Origin: Pratylenchus scribneri
Lineage: Eukaryota; Nematoda; Chromadorea; Rhabditida; Pratylenchidae
Assembly: GCA_030063045.1 (NCBI GenBank)
Contig: JAQSEB010000155.1
Location: 1,426,001 to 1,490,000 of the forward strand
Length of the DNA: 64,000 nucleotides
Reading direction: 5' to 3'
Of this stretch, positions 1-13,387 are shown piece by piece. Under the pieces are notes generated by a model. It worked only from the letters and a program-made list of their open reading frames with translations. It made no database searches and had not been told where the DNA came from. Made by a program: the position numbers and the translations under genes. Within the stretch, counting starts at the first letter, position 1; every line of letters starts with the position of its first letter.

Positions 1-389
1 AATTTCTCCTTTCTAGGCCCTACCTATAACCAGCATAGGCGGGGCAATACATTAATAAAGTTTGTATAAATCAAAGAGAAATTTAATAAGAAAGGATAAA
101 CTAAGTGAGATAAATGATGATTGAGCCAAAGGGGAATTCGTTAAAAATTATTAACTAAGTAAAGATATTTGAACAATACTATATTCCAGAATACAGTACA
201 CTCTAATAACTATTCTTAGTTTTAACGAATTCCTCTTTTCTTTCATTTTTAAGGTACAAATATAGAATAAGTTTATAAGCTATTAAAAAAATATATTGTC
301 CAAAATTTTTATTTTTTTATCGAAAAATGACCCATAGAATGGCACAATAAAAAAAAGCATCAAAATTGTTCAAATAATTCCTAAAATGA
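1..389. other. Intergenic, 3' flank of the amine receptor
   Basis: AT-rich sequence with no coding pattern that I can recognise on either strand. It lies downstream of the receptor gene that ends at 390 on the minus strand, so it probably holds that gene's 3' UTR. No repeat or RNA gene is evident. Confidence 0.4.
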
Positions 390-3079
390 TCAAAAGACTG
401 TCGATTGTTGGTGAAGTTTCTTCACTGACATTGTCCTTCGATGTTGTTGGAAACATCCGAAACCAAGCAAATCGCGAAAACATCGCCGAAAATCGGAATT
501 GTACATCGTATAAATGATTGGATTGAGCACCGAATTGGAATAGCCGAGCCAAAGGAAAAATTCAGCCAACATTTGAAATTCGCGTTTGCTGAAGATTTTG
601 CTGCGTTTTTGAAGGGGTGAAACCTCTAGGATGTAAACAACAAAAAATGGGCACCAGCATAAGATGAAACCTAAATTTTGTTTTATAATAAAAAATAAGT
701 GATTTAAATTGAGCCTAATAATAAAAATTTCCGGAAATTTATTATATTACACATTTTTATTATATTTCCATTCTTTTTCCTACCTCATACTATTTTTATT
801 CCTAAAATAAGATGATTACTTACCCAAAACAACAATTCCAATTGTTTTCAGTGCCTTTCTTTCCCTCAAATACACAATTTTCTCTTTCGATCCTCGCAAA
901 TTTGCATTTTTTGCGGTAAATTGGGGCTGCCCTCCAGGGCCACTTTTTTGTTGTTGTTGTGTTGTTTTGCAACTATTTTGTTGTTTTAATTGTTGCCTTC
1001 CATTGGCCAATCCCCTTGGCGGTGGCTGCAAATTTTGGGCCGAATATTTCCTATCGTCCAAAGTATTTTGGCCATTTTCACGATTGTTTTCACCCATTGG
1101 GTCGGCACTGTTTTTTCGGAATTTTCCAGACTGACGTTGACCCACCACGGTATTGTCCAAATGCTGCAGAATTTAGAGGAGATTTGCATGGTAAATGGGC
1201 AGCTGGGAAGGAACAAACCAGATTGCCAAGGCATTCCATTGACTTTATTTTACGCCTCAATGAATCGGCGCCACCAACAGCCGCCTTTCCTCCAACCGTT
1301 GCCGTTGCCCGATTTGTGCCATCCACTCCCTTGGCACTATTTCTTGCTGAAGGAGGACAGCTTGTTTCCTCTGAACAACAACTCAACACATCCTCGGGCG
1401 CCTCTCTCCGGATTGGCGAATGATTGGCCACTTGATTAGGAGTAATTTGGCCAGAGGAAGTTCGGTCATCGGAGAATCGATTCATAGAAAGTGGTGGCAC
1501 TTTGTTGAAGGAATTTCCTCGAGAAGCATCATTAGCCAGGAAACAATTATTTGAACTAAATTTGTGAAAATTTGAGGCTTCTGTTTTAAGAAAAAGCGAA
1601 CATATTTTGATGTTCTGATGGCTCTGTATGGAAACTGCGAGTAGATTTTGGTGTTGGATAGACAGGCTGGATTACTTCACGTATGCGAGGCACTGACGAT
1701 CTTTTTATTTAGGAATTATTTAATTAATGAAATTATTTTCGAAAATACCTGTGAGTATAATTTGTCGTTGCACTTCTTTTCCTTCCCTTCAATTGAGTCT
1801 TTTCAACCCTCCGGCTTAATCGGCAAGTGCCCATTCCTTCTCGGATGAGTCTTTCCCTTTCGGAAGCAACCCGAAATATTTTGAAGTAAACAAAAAGCAT
1901 AACCTATAAATTTGATGGGAATAGATATTTTTAAATAATCAAACTGACCACCAAAGGAATGTAAAATGAGACAGAGGCACTATAAATTCGATAGGAAACT
2001 GAAATATATTTTGATTAAATTTGAATAAAAATGAAAAATTTACCGGACATTGGGTAGGCACATTGATAGCCTTGATTTGAGGCAGGTACTGTGGAATCCA
2101 TCAATGGCACACTTTTTGCCCTCTTTCCTCCCCTACCAGCCAAATTTGGTGTTCCAATTGGTTTATCATGTTGAATGTGAATGGCCCATTCATCGACAAA
2201 CCAAGGAGGCGAACAAACGACCAATGACATGCCCCAGACAAAGCATAAAAGGGCGCAAGCCATCCATTTGCTCCTTTATAATTTATTTAGAAAGTATGAA
2301 GGGATTCTAAACAGATTTTGAGATTTACCTGGTTCTGGGATAGCGTAATGGACTTGTTATGGCCATATACCTTTAAAATGTGTTCTTTTTAAGCATTTTT
2401 TTAATTTTATTTTAAATTAAATTTTAATTTTTCTCCTCTAATAAGTAAAAGCACTTTTTTATCTCTCAAACCGTACCTATCCAATGAAATAATGCATAAA
2501 TTTAGGATTGAAGCAGTGCAGAGGAGAATATCAAATGTTGCCCATATTCGGCATAAGCGAATGCCTAAAGGCCAATTATGGTTGTGGAGAAGATCAAGAA
2601 GGGCCAGTGGCATTATTAGAAGGCCAACTAATAAATCGGCGGTTGCCAAAGAAGTGAGCAAGAAATTTGTGAAAGTTCTCATTCTTTTATAGAGAAACAC
2701 TGACAAAACGACCAGAACATTGCCCAAAACAGTGGCCAGAATGAGGACAATCTGCAGGAAAAGTCATTCAATATTTGTGTGCTTATCACTTATCAGGCAT
2801 TTGGAATGGTTGTTAAAATTTTATTTAATAAAAATGATAGGTATTTTTACATCCTAAAAATCATTATCACTTTCTTGGTTCATTCGCAATTTCAACATTT
2901 CAATTCCCCTTGGTTTGGGCACTGACCAGAATGAAGGCAATGAAAATGTCGGCAAATCCCAGGCAAATACTTTTGTTGGTTGCACCTTCTGTAGAGGATG
3001 GTTGGAATGTGGATGTGGATGAATGGCCTCCTCTTTGGTCAAAAGTGCCAGGGCCAGCCAATGCGATAGAAAATAGCAT
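390..3079 (-). CDS. Biogenic amine G-protein-coupled receptor (7TM, rhodopsin family)
   Basis: Multi-exon gene for a plasma-membrane receptor of the dopamine/serotonin/tyramine/octopamine class. Exon 1 (ATG at 3079) holds the N-terminus and the start of TM1. The exon at about 2752-2479 completes TM1 (GNVLVV) and carries TM2 (LATADLLVG) and TM3 with the amine-binding Asp ([12 protein letters not shown]). A short exon then gives [13 protein letters not shown], the next gives TM4 and the ECL2 cysteine (YQCAYP), and TM5 ([16 protein letters not shown]) continues over a splice into [10 protein letters not shown]. Loop 3 is long and Gln/Ser-rich, ending in [17 protein letters not shown]6 is FILCWCPFF and TM7 is [10 protein letters not shown] with a short tail ending at the TGA at 390. 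TM5 keeps Ser at 5.42 and 5.46, as catechol- or phenol-amine receptors do. The exact ligand cannot be told. The loop-3 boundaries near 1166-1222 and 1565-1640 are inferred from phase. Confidence 0.88.
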
Positions 3080-6000
3080 TTGGGAACGAATTCCTGGATT
3101 CGGCGGATGAACTATGGCTATTTTGGCATTGGCCTAATTAATTCCAGGAAATGAGCTGAAAATTAGCAAATATTTCATTGAAAGTTTTAAAGCTGTAAAT
3201 ATCTCCAGGAGTCAAATTTTCCATTCGATAAATGAAATTTCTTGAGGGTGGAGGGCGGATATTGAATAGATGGATGGATTGGCTTGAAGGAATTTTTAAG
3301 TGAAGGGGGACAAAAAGGTGGGTTGGTGGTTTTGGTTTGGGTGAGGAAATATGAAGGAAAAACAGCCAAACATGAAATTTTTAAGGGACACAGTCGAAGA
3401 GCGAAATGGCGCCTTGGGGGAATGAAATGCCAATGGAATATATTTCGTGAAAATGAACAAAACAATTCTTCAAATAATAAAAGGCTTTTTAAAAGAAAAT
3501 TTTTAATTTGTTCTTTTTATTCTTTGAAAAAAATTCAAAGACAAAAATACAAATAGTGAGAAAGAAATCCTGTCCATGATTTTAGGAAATATTGAACAAA
3601 GAAAATAAAATTAAAATAATAAATGATTGTTTTCTGAAAGAAATAAAAATAAGTTGCCTTTTCCTTATTTTACATATAATAAAGAAAAAATGGTCGCGTT
3701 TTTAAAGGTATTTCTGTCGCCTACAGAGCTATTCAAATGCTTTTTGTCTAAAATAGCGCTTTTGTCTTTTTTTTTGAAATTTAAATTGGCCAATTCATAA
3801 AAATGATGTGGGAAAATTAAAATGTCCTATAAAACTTCCCATCTGATTTTAGAAATTTGCGTGATTCCAAAATATGTAATAAATCAATTTTAGACTAAAT
3901 TTGTGAGAAAGGGCATTTAAAAAATTAAATTTTTCATGAATAAAGAAGGAATGGAAAAAGTACACAGATTTGGACTTATACCACGTAAATTTGCCATGTG
4001 CCACCCCCGCGCGACCACTCAAATTTCTTGTCGTTTCCGGCCATTTCCATCCAATTGTGTGTTGTTTTGGTCGAATACCCAACTTATTAGTAAATTAATT
4101 TATAGGCAAATGTGAGGCCATTGAAATGAGGAAGTTAAATAAAGAATTATTCCTCACACGTAAGTTCCACTTTTGGCAGTGCACATTTCTTGGTTTAATT
4201 TTTTTCATATTACTTATAAAGAACCAAGTATAATTGAACAAATTAACTCATTTTTAAGTGTAGATTTTTTAAAGGAGCAAGTTAAGCAACTGACGCAGAA
4301 TTGGAAATCACCGATGATTTGAGGGAAAAAGATGACAAGTGTGCCCAGCGGTAGAATTTGACGAGTTTTGAGGGAAATGAGGCGATAAGAAAGAATAAGA
4401 AGGTCGTTGAATTTCACCGAAAGTTCAACACGGGAACAAAGCATGGAATTTTGGCTTTGAGAGACGGAAATGATGAAAAATATTGAAAAGAAAAGGGAAT
4501 ATATAAGCTTGATGCTTGATCCCAAAATGAAATTTAAACATTTTTACGAAAAAAAAAATATAAATGAGAAGTTTTGACGAGTATTCGCGAATTTGAAATG
4601 AAATCTTGTGTCTCATTTTTAACAAATCTTTGTCTGATATTGAAAATTTGTGCTAAAATTGGCAATGATTTTAATGAGGAAAGACAGCAAGGAAAGAAAG
4701 AAAATATATGGTCAAAGATTATATTCTTATTAAAAGAGAGAGACTATGGTTTAAAAAATTACTTAAAGAAATAAAAGGAATTTATTTAAAGTATTTTTTA
4801 AAAAATTCGTAATGCTCTGGTTGGGGAGTCAAGATTGGAAAATGTTGGGAATTGGATGCAGTGGATGTATTGGATTGTAAAAAAATTGACGGCAGAAAAG
4901 GCGCAGACCAAGGGCATTTTTTGTTTTCGCCAAACTAGGACAAAACCACTTCCCATAGCCTGATGGGCAACGGCAAATTCTAGGCGACTGGTGCCATTTT
5001 GTGCAGCCTCATTCATTCAATCCTTTCTTTGGATTATCCTCTGGCCAGCCGGTTGGCCTTTCCTGCCTTGGCCAACAGCAGTCCACTCTTCTTCCTTCCT
5101 GGAAGCGCGATAAGATTTAACTAAAGGGTTGGTTAAGGGTGGGGGGATATGTTGAATGGGACAACGGAAGGATCCGCCAATAAAAGCCAGAAGAGTAGGA
5201 GAATTGAAGGCAAAAAGAAGGATTGGCCAATAAGGACGATTAGAGGAGGAAAGGGCCGATAGATAAGCGAGTGTAAATTCGTCGAGGAATGAATCCCCGG
5301 GGGAGAATGCCGAAGGGAAGGGAATAGCCATGGCAATGTTGGGCCAATTGGACGACCATCCAATGGCCAAATTGAAATTTCACGGCACAAGGACTATGAA
5401 GGAGGGGATCGAAAGAAAAGGAAAGAAAAATGGACACAGTTTATAACAAATTATTTTCAACTCCTTTTGACGTAAATTCAAAAAAGGGAAACTTGAAAGT
5501 GGCTAATGGGACCATCAAAATTATCCGAAAATTTTGCCGTAATTTTGCACTTTTACAGCCGATTTTTTTGATAAGGTGAACTGCTGGGAAAGGTAAATAT
5601 GTAAAGTATTTTCCGAAAATTAAAAATATGTACAATTGGCTTTTTTGCTCTCTTCTTTTGATTTTCCATTAATATTTTATATATGGTCATATTTTTACGG
5701 CCACTTTTTAAATATGCAAATTTTAATTTAAAATTTTAAGCAACAAATAGTCTACTTTAATAAATTAATGTTTGTAATTTGGATTTTAAGTACACATTTT
5801 TGTTAAATTTTTCAAAAAACATAAAGCATTTAATTGAAAAATTTATTTTAAAAATATCACATTTCTTATTTATTTCTGTTTAAAACCTTTTCATTTTATA
5901 TTAAACTGTTAATCGTTACATTAAAATGAGTTGAATTAAAAATGAGGACGGATTATAAATTCACTTTTTCTTGTTGCAATGACCAATGAGATTAAGATGA

Positions 6001-9000
6001 TCCTACAAAAATGAAGGATTCCTCTGAATCTGAATCCTTTTTTCGCCATACCCGAATCATCTCATTCTTCTCAAAAATTGCCGCGGGAAGTGAAAATGAG
6101 TAGGCGGAAAAAAACGGATGGGAATCTATTCGACGAGATGGGGAGGTGAATATATGGAATGCAAAGTAAGTAATAAAATGCGGATAATTTTGTGCCAAAA
6201 ATGGGAAAGAGGGAAGAGCTTTTATGAGGTTGGGCTTATCGAAAGAGAAGCATTGAAATGAAGCAAAAATATAAAAGTGAAGAGGAATGGAAATGTCAAA
6301 AAGGATTTGCATCGATTTAATAATTATTCATTAATTTTGAGGAGGATAATGCGAGATGAAGCAATATTGACAGACACCCGAAAATTACCCAAAATCAATG
6401 GCATATACAAAATAGGTCAATAGGTATTCGATGGAAATAAAGTGGATTTGATGAATTAAATTAAAATAGAAGGAAATACAGCTTAATAAAATAATGTTAT
6501 TTTTTAGTGATGAAAAAATTGCCTAGAATAAATTAATAGAAGATTAAAAAATTTTCGCCCTTTTATTTTTAATAAAGGCAAACGGAAATTATTTTCCGAC
6601 ATTGAATTTATTAATAATATATTTATTGTTTTCCTGTGTTTCTGGCAAAATAATTCAAAATTTTTCATGCGGATACAAATTGGGAATGCAAATAAAATGG
6701 CAAATAAAAATAAAATCAACAATGTTTTAAACAAATTTTTAAAAAAATGTCTTAAGGGCAAATTACTATATGGAATGAATGGATTTGCCAATTAAGTAAG
6801 AAAGCACAATCCTGTCCATCCCTTCCCAATTTTTATGGACTTGGACTCGGAAAAGAATGGACAAAAAATGGATTTCATTGTTTGATGCGATTAAAGGGGG
6901 TGGATTTTAACAAGGCTGAAAGTTCATCAGGGGGGTTGTTCTTTCTGAAGAATTCGAACAATGCTTCCGAAAAGAGTCAGTTAGCCTCTCAATTCTCACT
7001 CAGTGTTATTCGCCGCCGTATTTTCCTGGCCCGGGGCCTATTTTTTTCTTATTTCTCGCTTTGGTTTCCGTTCCCCGGTCCATGGCTCTTCTCCAAATTA
7101 AGTTTTCCATTCAAAGCCGTCAAAAATAAAAATCAAGCAAATTTGCCAAGAAGGTCTCTTTGCCAGCTTTTCTTTTCCCATTTTGACAGATGGAAATGAA
7201 GCCAAAGGAAAAGCTTCGAACAAAAGGGAGGATGAGGGAGATCCCTGCTGAGAGGGCAAAAAATGGGAAGGGCATTTTGCCGAATTTTCGAAGGAAAATG
7301 AGGATAAAATGCGTCTCCAACTGAGTGGGGAAGGCCGACCGGAAACTGCATAAAAACATGGAACAAATAGCAACAGAGAATATGAATTCATGGGGGAGAC
7401 CAAATGCCCGTTTATATAGTTTGGTTTTGGATTAGAGAGAACCATATTCACCAAGAAATTATTCAACTTTTTTGGGTTTGGTCATAATTTACAAAAAAGG
7501 TGCGAATTAGATAAATGATTGAAACAATCAACCATCAATTTTCACCAATTTAAATAATTAATTGTTCAAAATAATTATTGTGTAATGTCTCTTTTTTATA
7601 ATCAAAAGTTGTAAGTGCCATTATACCCAAAAAATTAATAAAAATATTTCAAGTCTTAAAAATTGTCGAAATAAATGTAATTTTTATTTTTATTTATGTT
7701 GATGAATATAATTTCGGATTAAAGACCTCATAGAGAGAATAGGCCACACTCTTTCGAGTGCAAAGAACTTATATAAATGGGGAAAAGTGCCATTGTGGAC
7801 TGGGGAGTCCAACAGCGACGAAAATAGAACTTTTGTTGGCCAAATTGAGCACATTCGGCATCATCGAAAATTGTTGGAAAGGAAAATTGGACATCTGATG
7901 AGGAAAATGAATGGAACTGAAGAATGGAAATAAATGGCAATAATTTATTCGGGATAAGAAGATCATAGACTGTTTTTAATAGAGTCTAAACATAAATACA
8001 ACATAATAATATATTTGGGGGGGGGGGGCAAAAATTTACTTTTAGTCGCAAAAATTCGATGCTCATTTGCGTGACATTTGGATTAAAGCGACAAAATGAG
8101 GAATTGGAGAAGGAATATTTGGATTTGTTCCATTGAAGGGGTTATCACCCATTTTTAGAAATTTATTCTATAATTGGATTAATTTACGTCGGATTTCGAC
8201 AAAATTTGTGTTCCAAAGACGGCTGCTGGACAAAGGCGAAAATTAAAAAAAATTGTAGCCACTAACTTGCAGCTGGATGCACAAAATGGTGCATCTATAA
8301 TTGGCATCTAACATGGGTTTTTGAATAAAAATTACCATTCTCTGTTTTGAACCTAAAAATAATTCTATTAGATTTGGGACACAAAAAGCATTTCATAGGG
8401 ATCAATTTTTATTTTTAAAAACCATAAATATTTATTAATAAATTTATATAAATCTTTATTTGAATAATTAAAAAATAGATGAAAGAATTGCAATTTGGGG
8501 AATGTAAGAAATTGGAAACTGCGTAAAAGGGATGCAAAGATTTGAAGTGAATTTTATTGAAATAATTGCAGAAAGATAAAGGGGGAATATCTTTTTTTGG
8601 AGATTACCCGTGAGGAAATCAAAAAACATTCAGACAAAGAACTTGAGGCACAGCTTCAGAATTAAAATTTTAGAGCGATTAAAGTTGAAGAAAGGATAAA
8701 ATAATTTGTTGCTGATGTGAGTGAGTGGAATTTACAGTATGTCCAATTTGAAGGCCAATTCCCTATATTATAGCCTGAGGATTCGTCTTGTAGGTGTCGG
8801 CGAAAGATTTGATAATGCAACAGGATTTATGCTGCTGTCGGGCAGTTTTGATTGAAAGCAACCTGTCAAACTAAAAAGTCCATTAAATGGCGATGGAGAG
8901 GAAAATTATTCATATTTTAAACGTCATTTTTGATTATTATATTTGACTTTACAAAAGAGCCGAATTTTTTGTAATCTTTTTTTATTTTCGTTAATAGATG

Positions 9001-9026
9001 GAAAGCTCTATATTTAATTTGATTTT
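3080..9026. other. Long stretch without a recognised gene; purine-rich on + strand
   Basis: Almost 6 kb with no convincing exon. Short open frames occur on the minus strand (for example 5017-5437, 5992-6312, 7098-7466), but they are low-complexity Phe/Ser/Pro-rich translations without motifs or splice logic. Large parts of the + strand are A/G-rich, so the minus strand is pyrimidine-rich. This would suit upstream or first-intron sequence of the minus-strand amine receptor, which is inference. A run of 12 G lies at 8017-8028. Confidence 0.4.
8017..8028. repeat. G12 homopolymer
   Basis: Twelve consecutive G residues on the + strand in otherwise AT-rich intergenic DNA. Similar runs occur at 29393-29405 (C13) and 41588-41597 (G10). 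Confidence 0.95.
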
Positions 9027-9920
9027 TTAATTTGTTGATATTTGAATTCTACCTTGCTGTGAACTTCCGGTGCCCATCCCCAATCGTCCTCTCAACTCAG
9101 AATTGTTACTTGGACTACTTTGGCTTTGGCCAATGACCCCCTTTCCATTCCCGTAGAATTCTATGCCGGACACTGTTGTTTGTTGGTGAGGATGATGGTA
9201 AATTGTGGGTGCAGTTGAGGTTGTCCTGGCTGAAAATGGTGATGCTCCAGCCATTCCAAATCGCCTTGGCTCCGCCTCCATCTCAACGGCGATATGTGGC
9301 CTAAATAGGAAAATTTTATTTGATTAATGTTAAATTATATTTACCTCAATCTATTTGTTGTCTCTCCATAATCTTGTATTGGATATGGAAAAGCTCGATG
9401 CAAAGGTTTTTTCGATTCAGATTGGACTAAAGGATGAAGTGGTGTTGAGGCTCCTGTGAATAGAATTTATCGAAATTTATTATTAAAAAAATTCACTTGA
9501 AGATTCGCCGCGCATTAGCCTACAAATGGATTGAATTTTCAGCACCAAATTGATGATAATTAGGACGGAGAGGAGAAAAAGGACGGCAAGTAATGTAAAA
9601 AATAAAATATAAAAGGCCCAAGTACCGGGAATCTATAAAAATAAATTTTTAAAATTAAATTATCCAAAATTTACTTGAGCTATTGTATTGTCGACTTGTT
9701 CCGTCATTTTATTTGCATCCTTCGCTATCCCAGAAACCGAATCATCGAAAGTTTGCAATGTAATATTTATTCGGGAACTGATTCCTCCAATTTGCTCATT
9801 GATTTTGGACTGATGAATAATTTTAAAATTTAATTAAAAAAATAAATTAAATTTCACCACAAGTAGCCCTAATTGTGAAATTGTGCCACTGAGCTCACGA
9901 ATTGTATCATCTACTGACAT
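9027..9920 (-). CDS. Small single-pass membrane protein with t-SNARE-like N-terminal helix, unknown family
   Basis: Five exons read through with consistent phases. The start is the ATG at 9918-9920. The first two exons encode a Ser/Thr/Asn/Gln-rich amphipathic helix (MSVDDTIRELSGTISQ, then SKINEQIGGISSRI and a stretch with FDDSVSGIAKDANKM), resembling SNARE or syntaxin-like coiled coils in composition. The third exon gives one long hydrophobic segment (FYILFFTLLAVLFLLSVLII) followed by basic residues. The rest is a polar, probably cytoplasmic tail rich in Ser, Gln and Gly, ending at the TAA at 9027. This topology would be type II-like or tail-proximal. I do not recognise the family. The helix could also be a generic membrane-proximal coiled coil. 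The last exon may have an alternative donor at the QQ|GT site near its end. Confidence 0.6.
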
Positions 9921-11990
9921 TTTCCACTGGATTTTTGCAGAGACTAATCACAATTTGGTGGAGAGAAACATTAATTTTATCTCATTTTGCCAGATGATTT
10001 TTTTCCATTTAAGAAATATTAGAAAGAATCTAAATATATATTGAAATTATTTATTAATAAAATAAGGTTAATAAAAGTTTTTTTCAATTGGCCAAAATAA
10101 TAGGAAAGAAAAAAGGACTTAGGCCAAATGATGAGGACAAATGCGGGAATAATTTTTGGGAATGCGCCGTCCTTCTAAATATTCTTTGGGGCAATGAATG
10201 ATGATGTAGAAAATGGACAAAATGGGAGAAGATGGTAGGTGGCAGGAGCATCGTCCTCCACAATATCATCGCCATCTGCAACGACAAACATTTCCCATTT
10301 TGCTCCATTCTCGTCGAAAGGCATGTTGAAGCCGATGTTTGTACAAATTTTGCGGAAGATGATTGGAAAGAGATTTCAAACGAGAAAATGGCGGGTGGAT
10401 GAATGTGGAGAGGAGATGGAATAAATGTTAGCTTCAAAAGGGAAAAGCAATACTTATTAAATATTTGTATTTTTAAAAGAATGAGATAAATGAAATTATG
10501 TAATGGGAATTTCTCGACAAATTCGGACTAATAAGGAAATGAGTTATTTATTTTTGAAAAGGGCATTTGTAAAAATTACATAGAAAGGGGAGGCTTATCA
10601 GAACCAGAATTCGGGGTATTTGTTGGGGAATTGGTTGGTTGAGTGAGAATAGAGATGTTTGCTTTTAATAATCAGCAATAGCTGTGTAGGAATTCTAGGT
10701 CCCAAAAATAGGACGAAATATGATCGGAAAAGAAAGCATGATTTTGGAGATCAACATTTTCAAAAATGTTTAAAAAATGTCTCCCTCCGTTCTTATATTT
10801 CAATTTATTCTAACAAAGTTAGGAATTTAAACTCTTAATTTGATCTTTTTGTTTTTATATTATGGGTATGGGGACAAATGCTGACATTGTAATTCTTTTT
10901 TCATGGCTTTTGCCTTTTTTGCCTTTACCGCTTAATTTATGTTTGTTTGTTACCCGACTTTCAACATCCCTTTCCTCATAAATTGCTTTTCTAGTTCCAA
11001 ATATTGCTTTGGTTTGTCACTGTCGGTTCATTCTTGTGTTTGCTTTTCATGAATCATCGTTGTGGAAATTTTAGTGGAATTGGCCAAGTATGAAAAGGAA
11101 TAATGTTAATGTGTATTATGGAATTTTTATAGTCATTTAGTCTGGACTCATTCATGGTGCCATTGTCCTCTAAAAAGTTAATTTTTCGTCACTAAAAGTT
11201 ATGGGTAAATGCATGATTTTATAGGTAAATTAACTAATTGGCACGTTTTATTTTTACGGTCATTTTTGAAAACAAATTAAAATAATTTAGTTACAAAAAT
11301 GAATTTTTGGAATTTAATTTTACGAGAATTGATCTTTCAATTGAGCAGTGGAAATAGGAAATAGGTAATAGCGAAGTGAATGGAAATCGATGGTCAACGG
11401 TGAGGAAGCATATAACAGGAGTCGAGAATTTTGGTCCGACCAGCCGACGGATAGTGGCCCACCCCACTACTTGAATATTGTTGGCCAAGCAGAGGAAAAG
11501 GAGGAAGAAAATTGACCATCGAAAAGGGGGTCAACGGCGAAAGAACAAATAAAATTGCGCTCATTGTCAGATGGAGAGGGACAAAAATGAAAGAGAATGA
11601 AAAGCCCATTTTGCATTTTGCGTTTGCCTGAATTTTATTATCAGGTGTGCCACCTCTTTAAAATTATGGTCATGGGAAAAACATTTTTGCATAAATTTTT
11701 AATCTTTTAAAATGTGAATGTAGAATAGCAAAATTTTGTATTTTATAATTCATTTTTCAAATAAAAATTATAAGAAAATCTTTATTCTTAAAAAAGTATC
11801 CCTCACAAACAAGCCTTATTTTTTCTAATTGTGTGGCAAGTTTAGGACTTAGGAGGTATGGTATAGAACATTGTGTAAAGCATCCATTTATAAGTTTCCT
11901 TTGTTCATTATGAGAATGCATATTCTTCATGATTGCTTTATTTTAAATACACTGGGATATTTGAATAGAAATTTTTAATTGGGATTCAAT
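9921..11990. other. Intergenic, purine-rich + strand, one doubtful short frame
   Basis: No supported gene apart from the doubtful frame at 10175-10324. The stretch at 11290-11610 gives open minus-strand frames, but their translations are hydrophobic and low in information. No repeats of note were seen. Confidence 0.35.
10175..10324 (-). CDS. Doubtful 49-residue open frame
   Basis: A minus-strand frame starting MPFDENGAKWEMFVVADGDD and ending at a TAG at 10175-10177. The first half has a balanced, protein-like composition with acidic runs, unlike the Phe/Ser-rich chance frames around it. It opens shortly after an in-frame TGA upstream and has no recognised homologue or clear splice site. It could be a small protein, a terminal exon or chance. 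Confidence 0.2.
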   Translation of the reverse strand: MPFDENGAKWEMFVVADGDDIVEDDAPATYHLLPFCPFSTSSFIAPKNI

Positions 11991-12865
11991 TCATTTAGGG
12001 CAACAATATGCAAAAATTTCTTGTTTAATGCAATCAGTAGAATCAGAAGGACAAAATTCATCCTGGCATGATTTTCCCAAAAATACGATAGGCCAATTGT
12101 TCAATGTATCTTCAATTTGATGAGGCTGCTTGCCATTTGCACATTTTGGATGATAATTCCGATGATATAATTCTGGGGAAATTAATGAATATTCCCCCAA
12201 GATTCACCTTCATTTTTTATGTTGCAACAAACGCCATAAAAGGCCAAGTTTTGGCATCGAAATCCAATAGGACATTTGATTTGTTGATTTGGTGATCCAC
12301 TGCAAAAAATTGCTTCACCTTTAGCATTTGTTGCCGATGGCTTTCTTCCTGAGCATCCTCCATAATCGGCTATAATCACAGTAAATATATTGAAAGAATA
12401 ATTATTTGTGTAGAATATAAATATAACAACCCGGCAAATGGCATTCTTGACGGCATTCGAAGATCGAATTGAATTTGTTTTCATTCCCACCACATCCTTT
12501 ATATCCAAAAGCTAAGCATTCCAATGTTTCCTCATCGAAATACCACTAGAAAATTGCCAAATAAAATATCGTATTTATTCTTTATCATCCCAAATCCAAT
12601 ACCCATTACTTTTATTTCACTTGAATTCCTGCGTTTATTACAAAAATTGCCTCGATCTTTTGGCAGTCTACATATTTGATTAGAAATGGGTGATGGCTCA
12701 TTGATTTCACTTAAATCAGAATATTTTCTAATAAAATAGGGTATTTTATAACTCCTCCTCATCGTTGTGCGCAACTTTACTACTCTCGGCGATTTTGCTG
12801 GAAGATTGCACAATAATGGGAAATGAAATAAAAAGGAGTAATTGAATTGAAATCGGCAACAACAT
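11991..12865 (-). CDS. Secreted Kunitz (BPTI-type) domain protein with two lustrin-like cysteine-rich repeats
   Basis: The start ATG at 12863-12865 begins a clear signal peptide (MLLPISIQLLLFISF...). After an acidic linker comes one Kunitz domain split over two exons: C1 in ICRLPKDRGNF, C2 in CNKRRNSSEIK, then WYFDEETLEC, GYKGCGG, FECRQEC. All six cysteines and the spacing are present. Two Cys-rich repeats follow: one with CSGSPNQQIKCPIGFRC and GVCC, and one with KCANGKQPHQ, CPSDSTDC and YCCPK, ending at the TAA at 11991. Kunitz plus lustrin-type modules is a familiar nematode secreted architecture. The residue after C2 (the usual P1 site) is Asn and not Lys/Arg, so trypsin inhibition is doubtful. 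The intron after the signal exon is not fully resolved. Confidence 0.8.
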
Positions 12866-13387
12866 TATATTTTGATTATGAATAATACACACTAGGTAAA
12901 TTGTGAAGTATTTGTATTTTTATCTTTTTATTTTTTGGTAAAGTTCGGAGTTCAATGGAATTGAAATGAGGGGCAATTTAATGGTGAATCGCCAGCGCCC
13001 ATGAAACAAGGCTGATGATTGGTAAAGCTAATGGAGAAAAGGAAGGGAAGGACGAGAATTGCAACGAGAATTGATTGTTTTTGACGGGGAATTTAAGATG
13101 AACGGAAAACACACGTGAAATAGGAGGGGCTGTCAATAAAAAATGGAACATTTGGAATTTCTAATGGTTTCTGGAATTTTTTGAAACAATTTGTTTTGTT
13201 GAGTCATCAAAGAAATTTAGGGAGTATCAATAGTTTCATTTAGTGATTGATGAATCAGCACAAGAGAAATTTGATTTTAATAAGATTGCCAACTTCCAAT
13301 TTATTTTCGCAAAAATATTAATATAATTTTTCATGTAATCCACTAAAAATTGAGTTTTTTATTCATTTCCAAAAAGCCAAATATAAT
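12866..13387. other. Intergenic between Kunitz protein and troponin T
   Basis: AT-rich. It must contain the 3' UTR of the troponin T gene and the promoter of the Kunitz gene, both on the minus strand. No other feature seen. Confidence 0.4.

Noticed and set aside
816..1439. Long + strand frames of about 150 codons
   Set aside because: They are antisense to the receptor's third loop, whose minus-strand reading joins in phase to TM5 and TM6 motifs.
5017..5437. Three overlapping minus-strand open frames of 65-117 codons
   Set aside because: The translations are Pro/Ser/Phe/Leu-rich with no motif and arise from the purine-rich + strand. Several phases are open at once, as expected from composition.
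7098..7466. 122-codon minus-strand frame starting MNNFLVNMVLSNPKP
   Set aside because: Overlaps two other equally open frames, has hydrophobic low-complexity content and no splice or start context.
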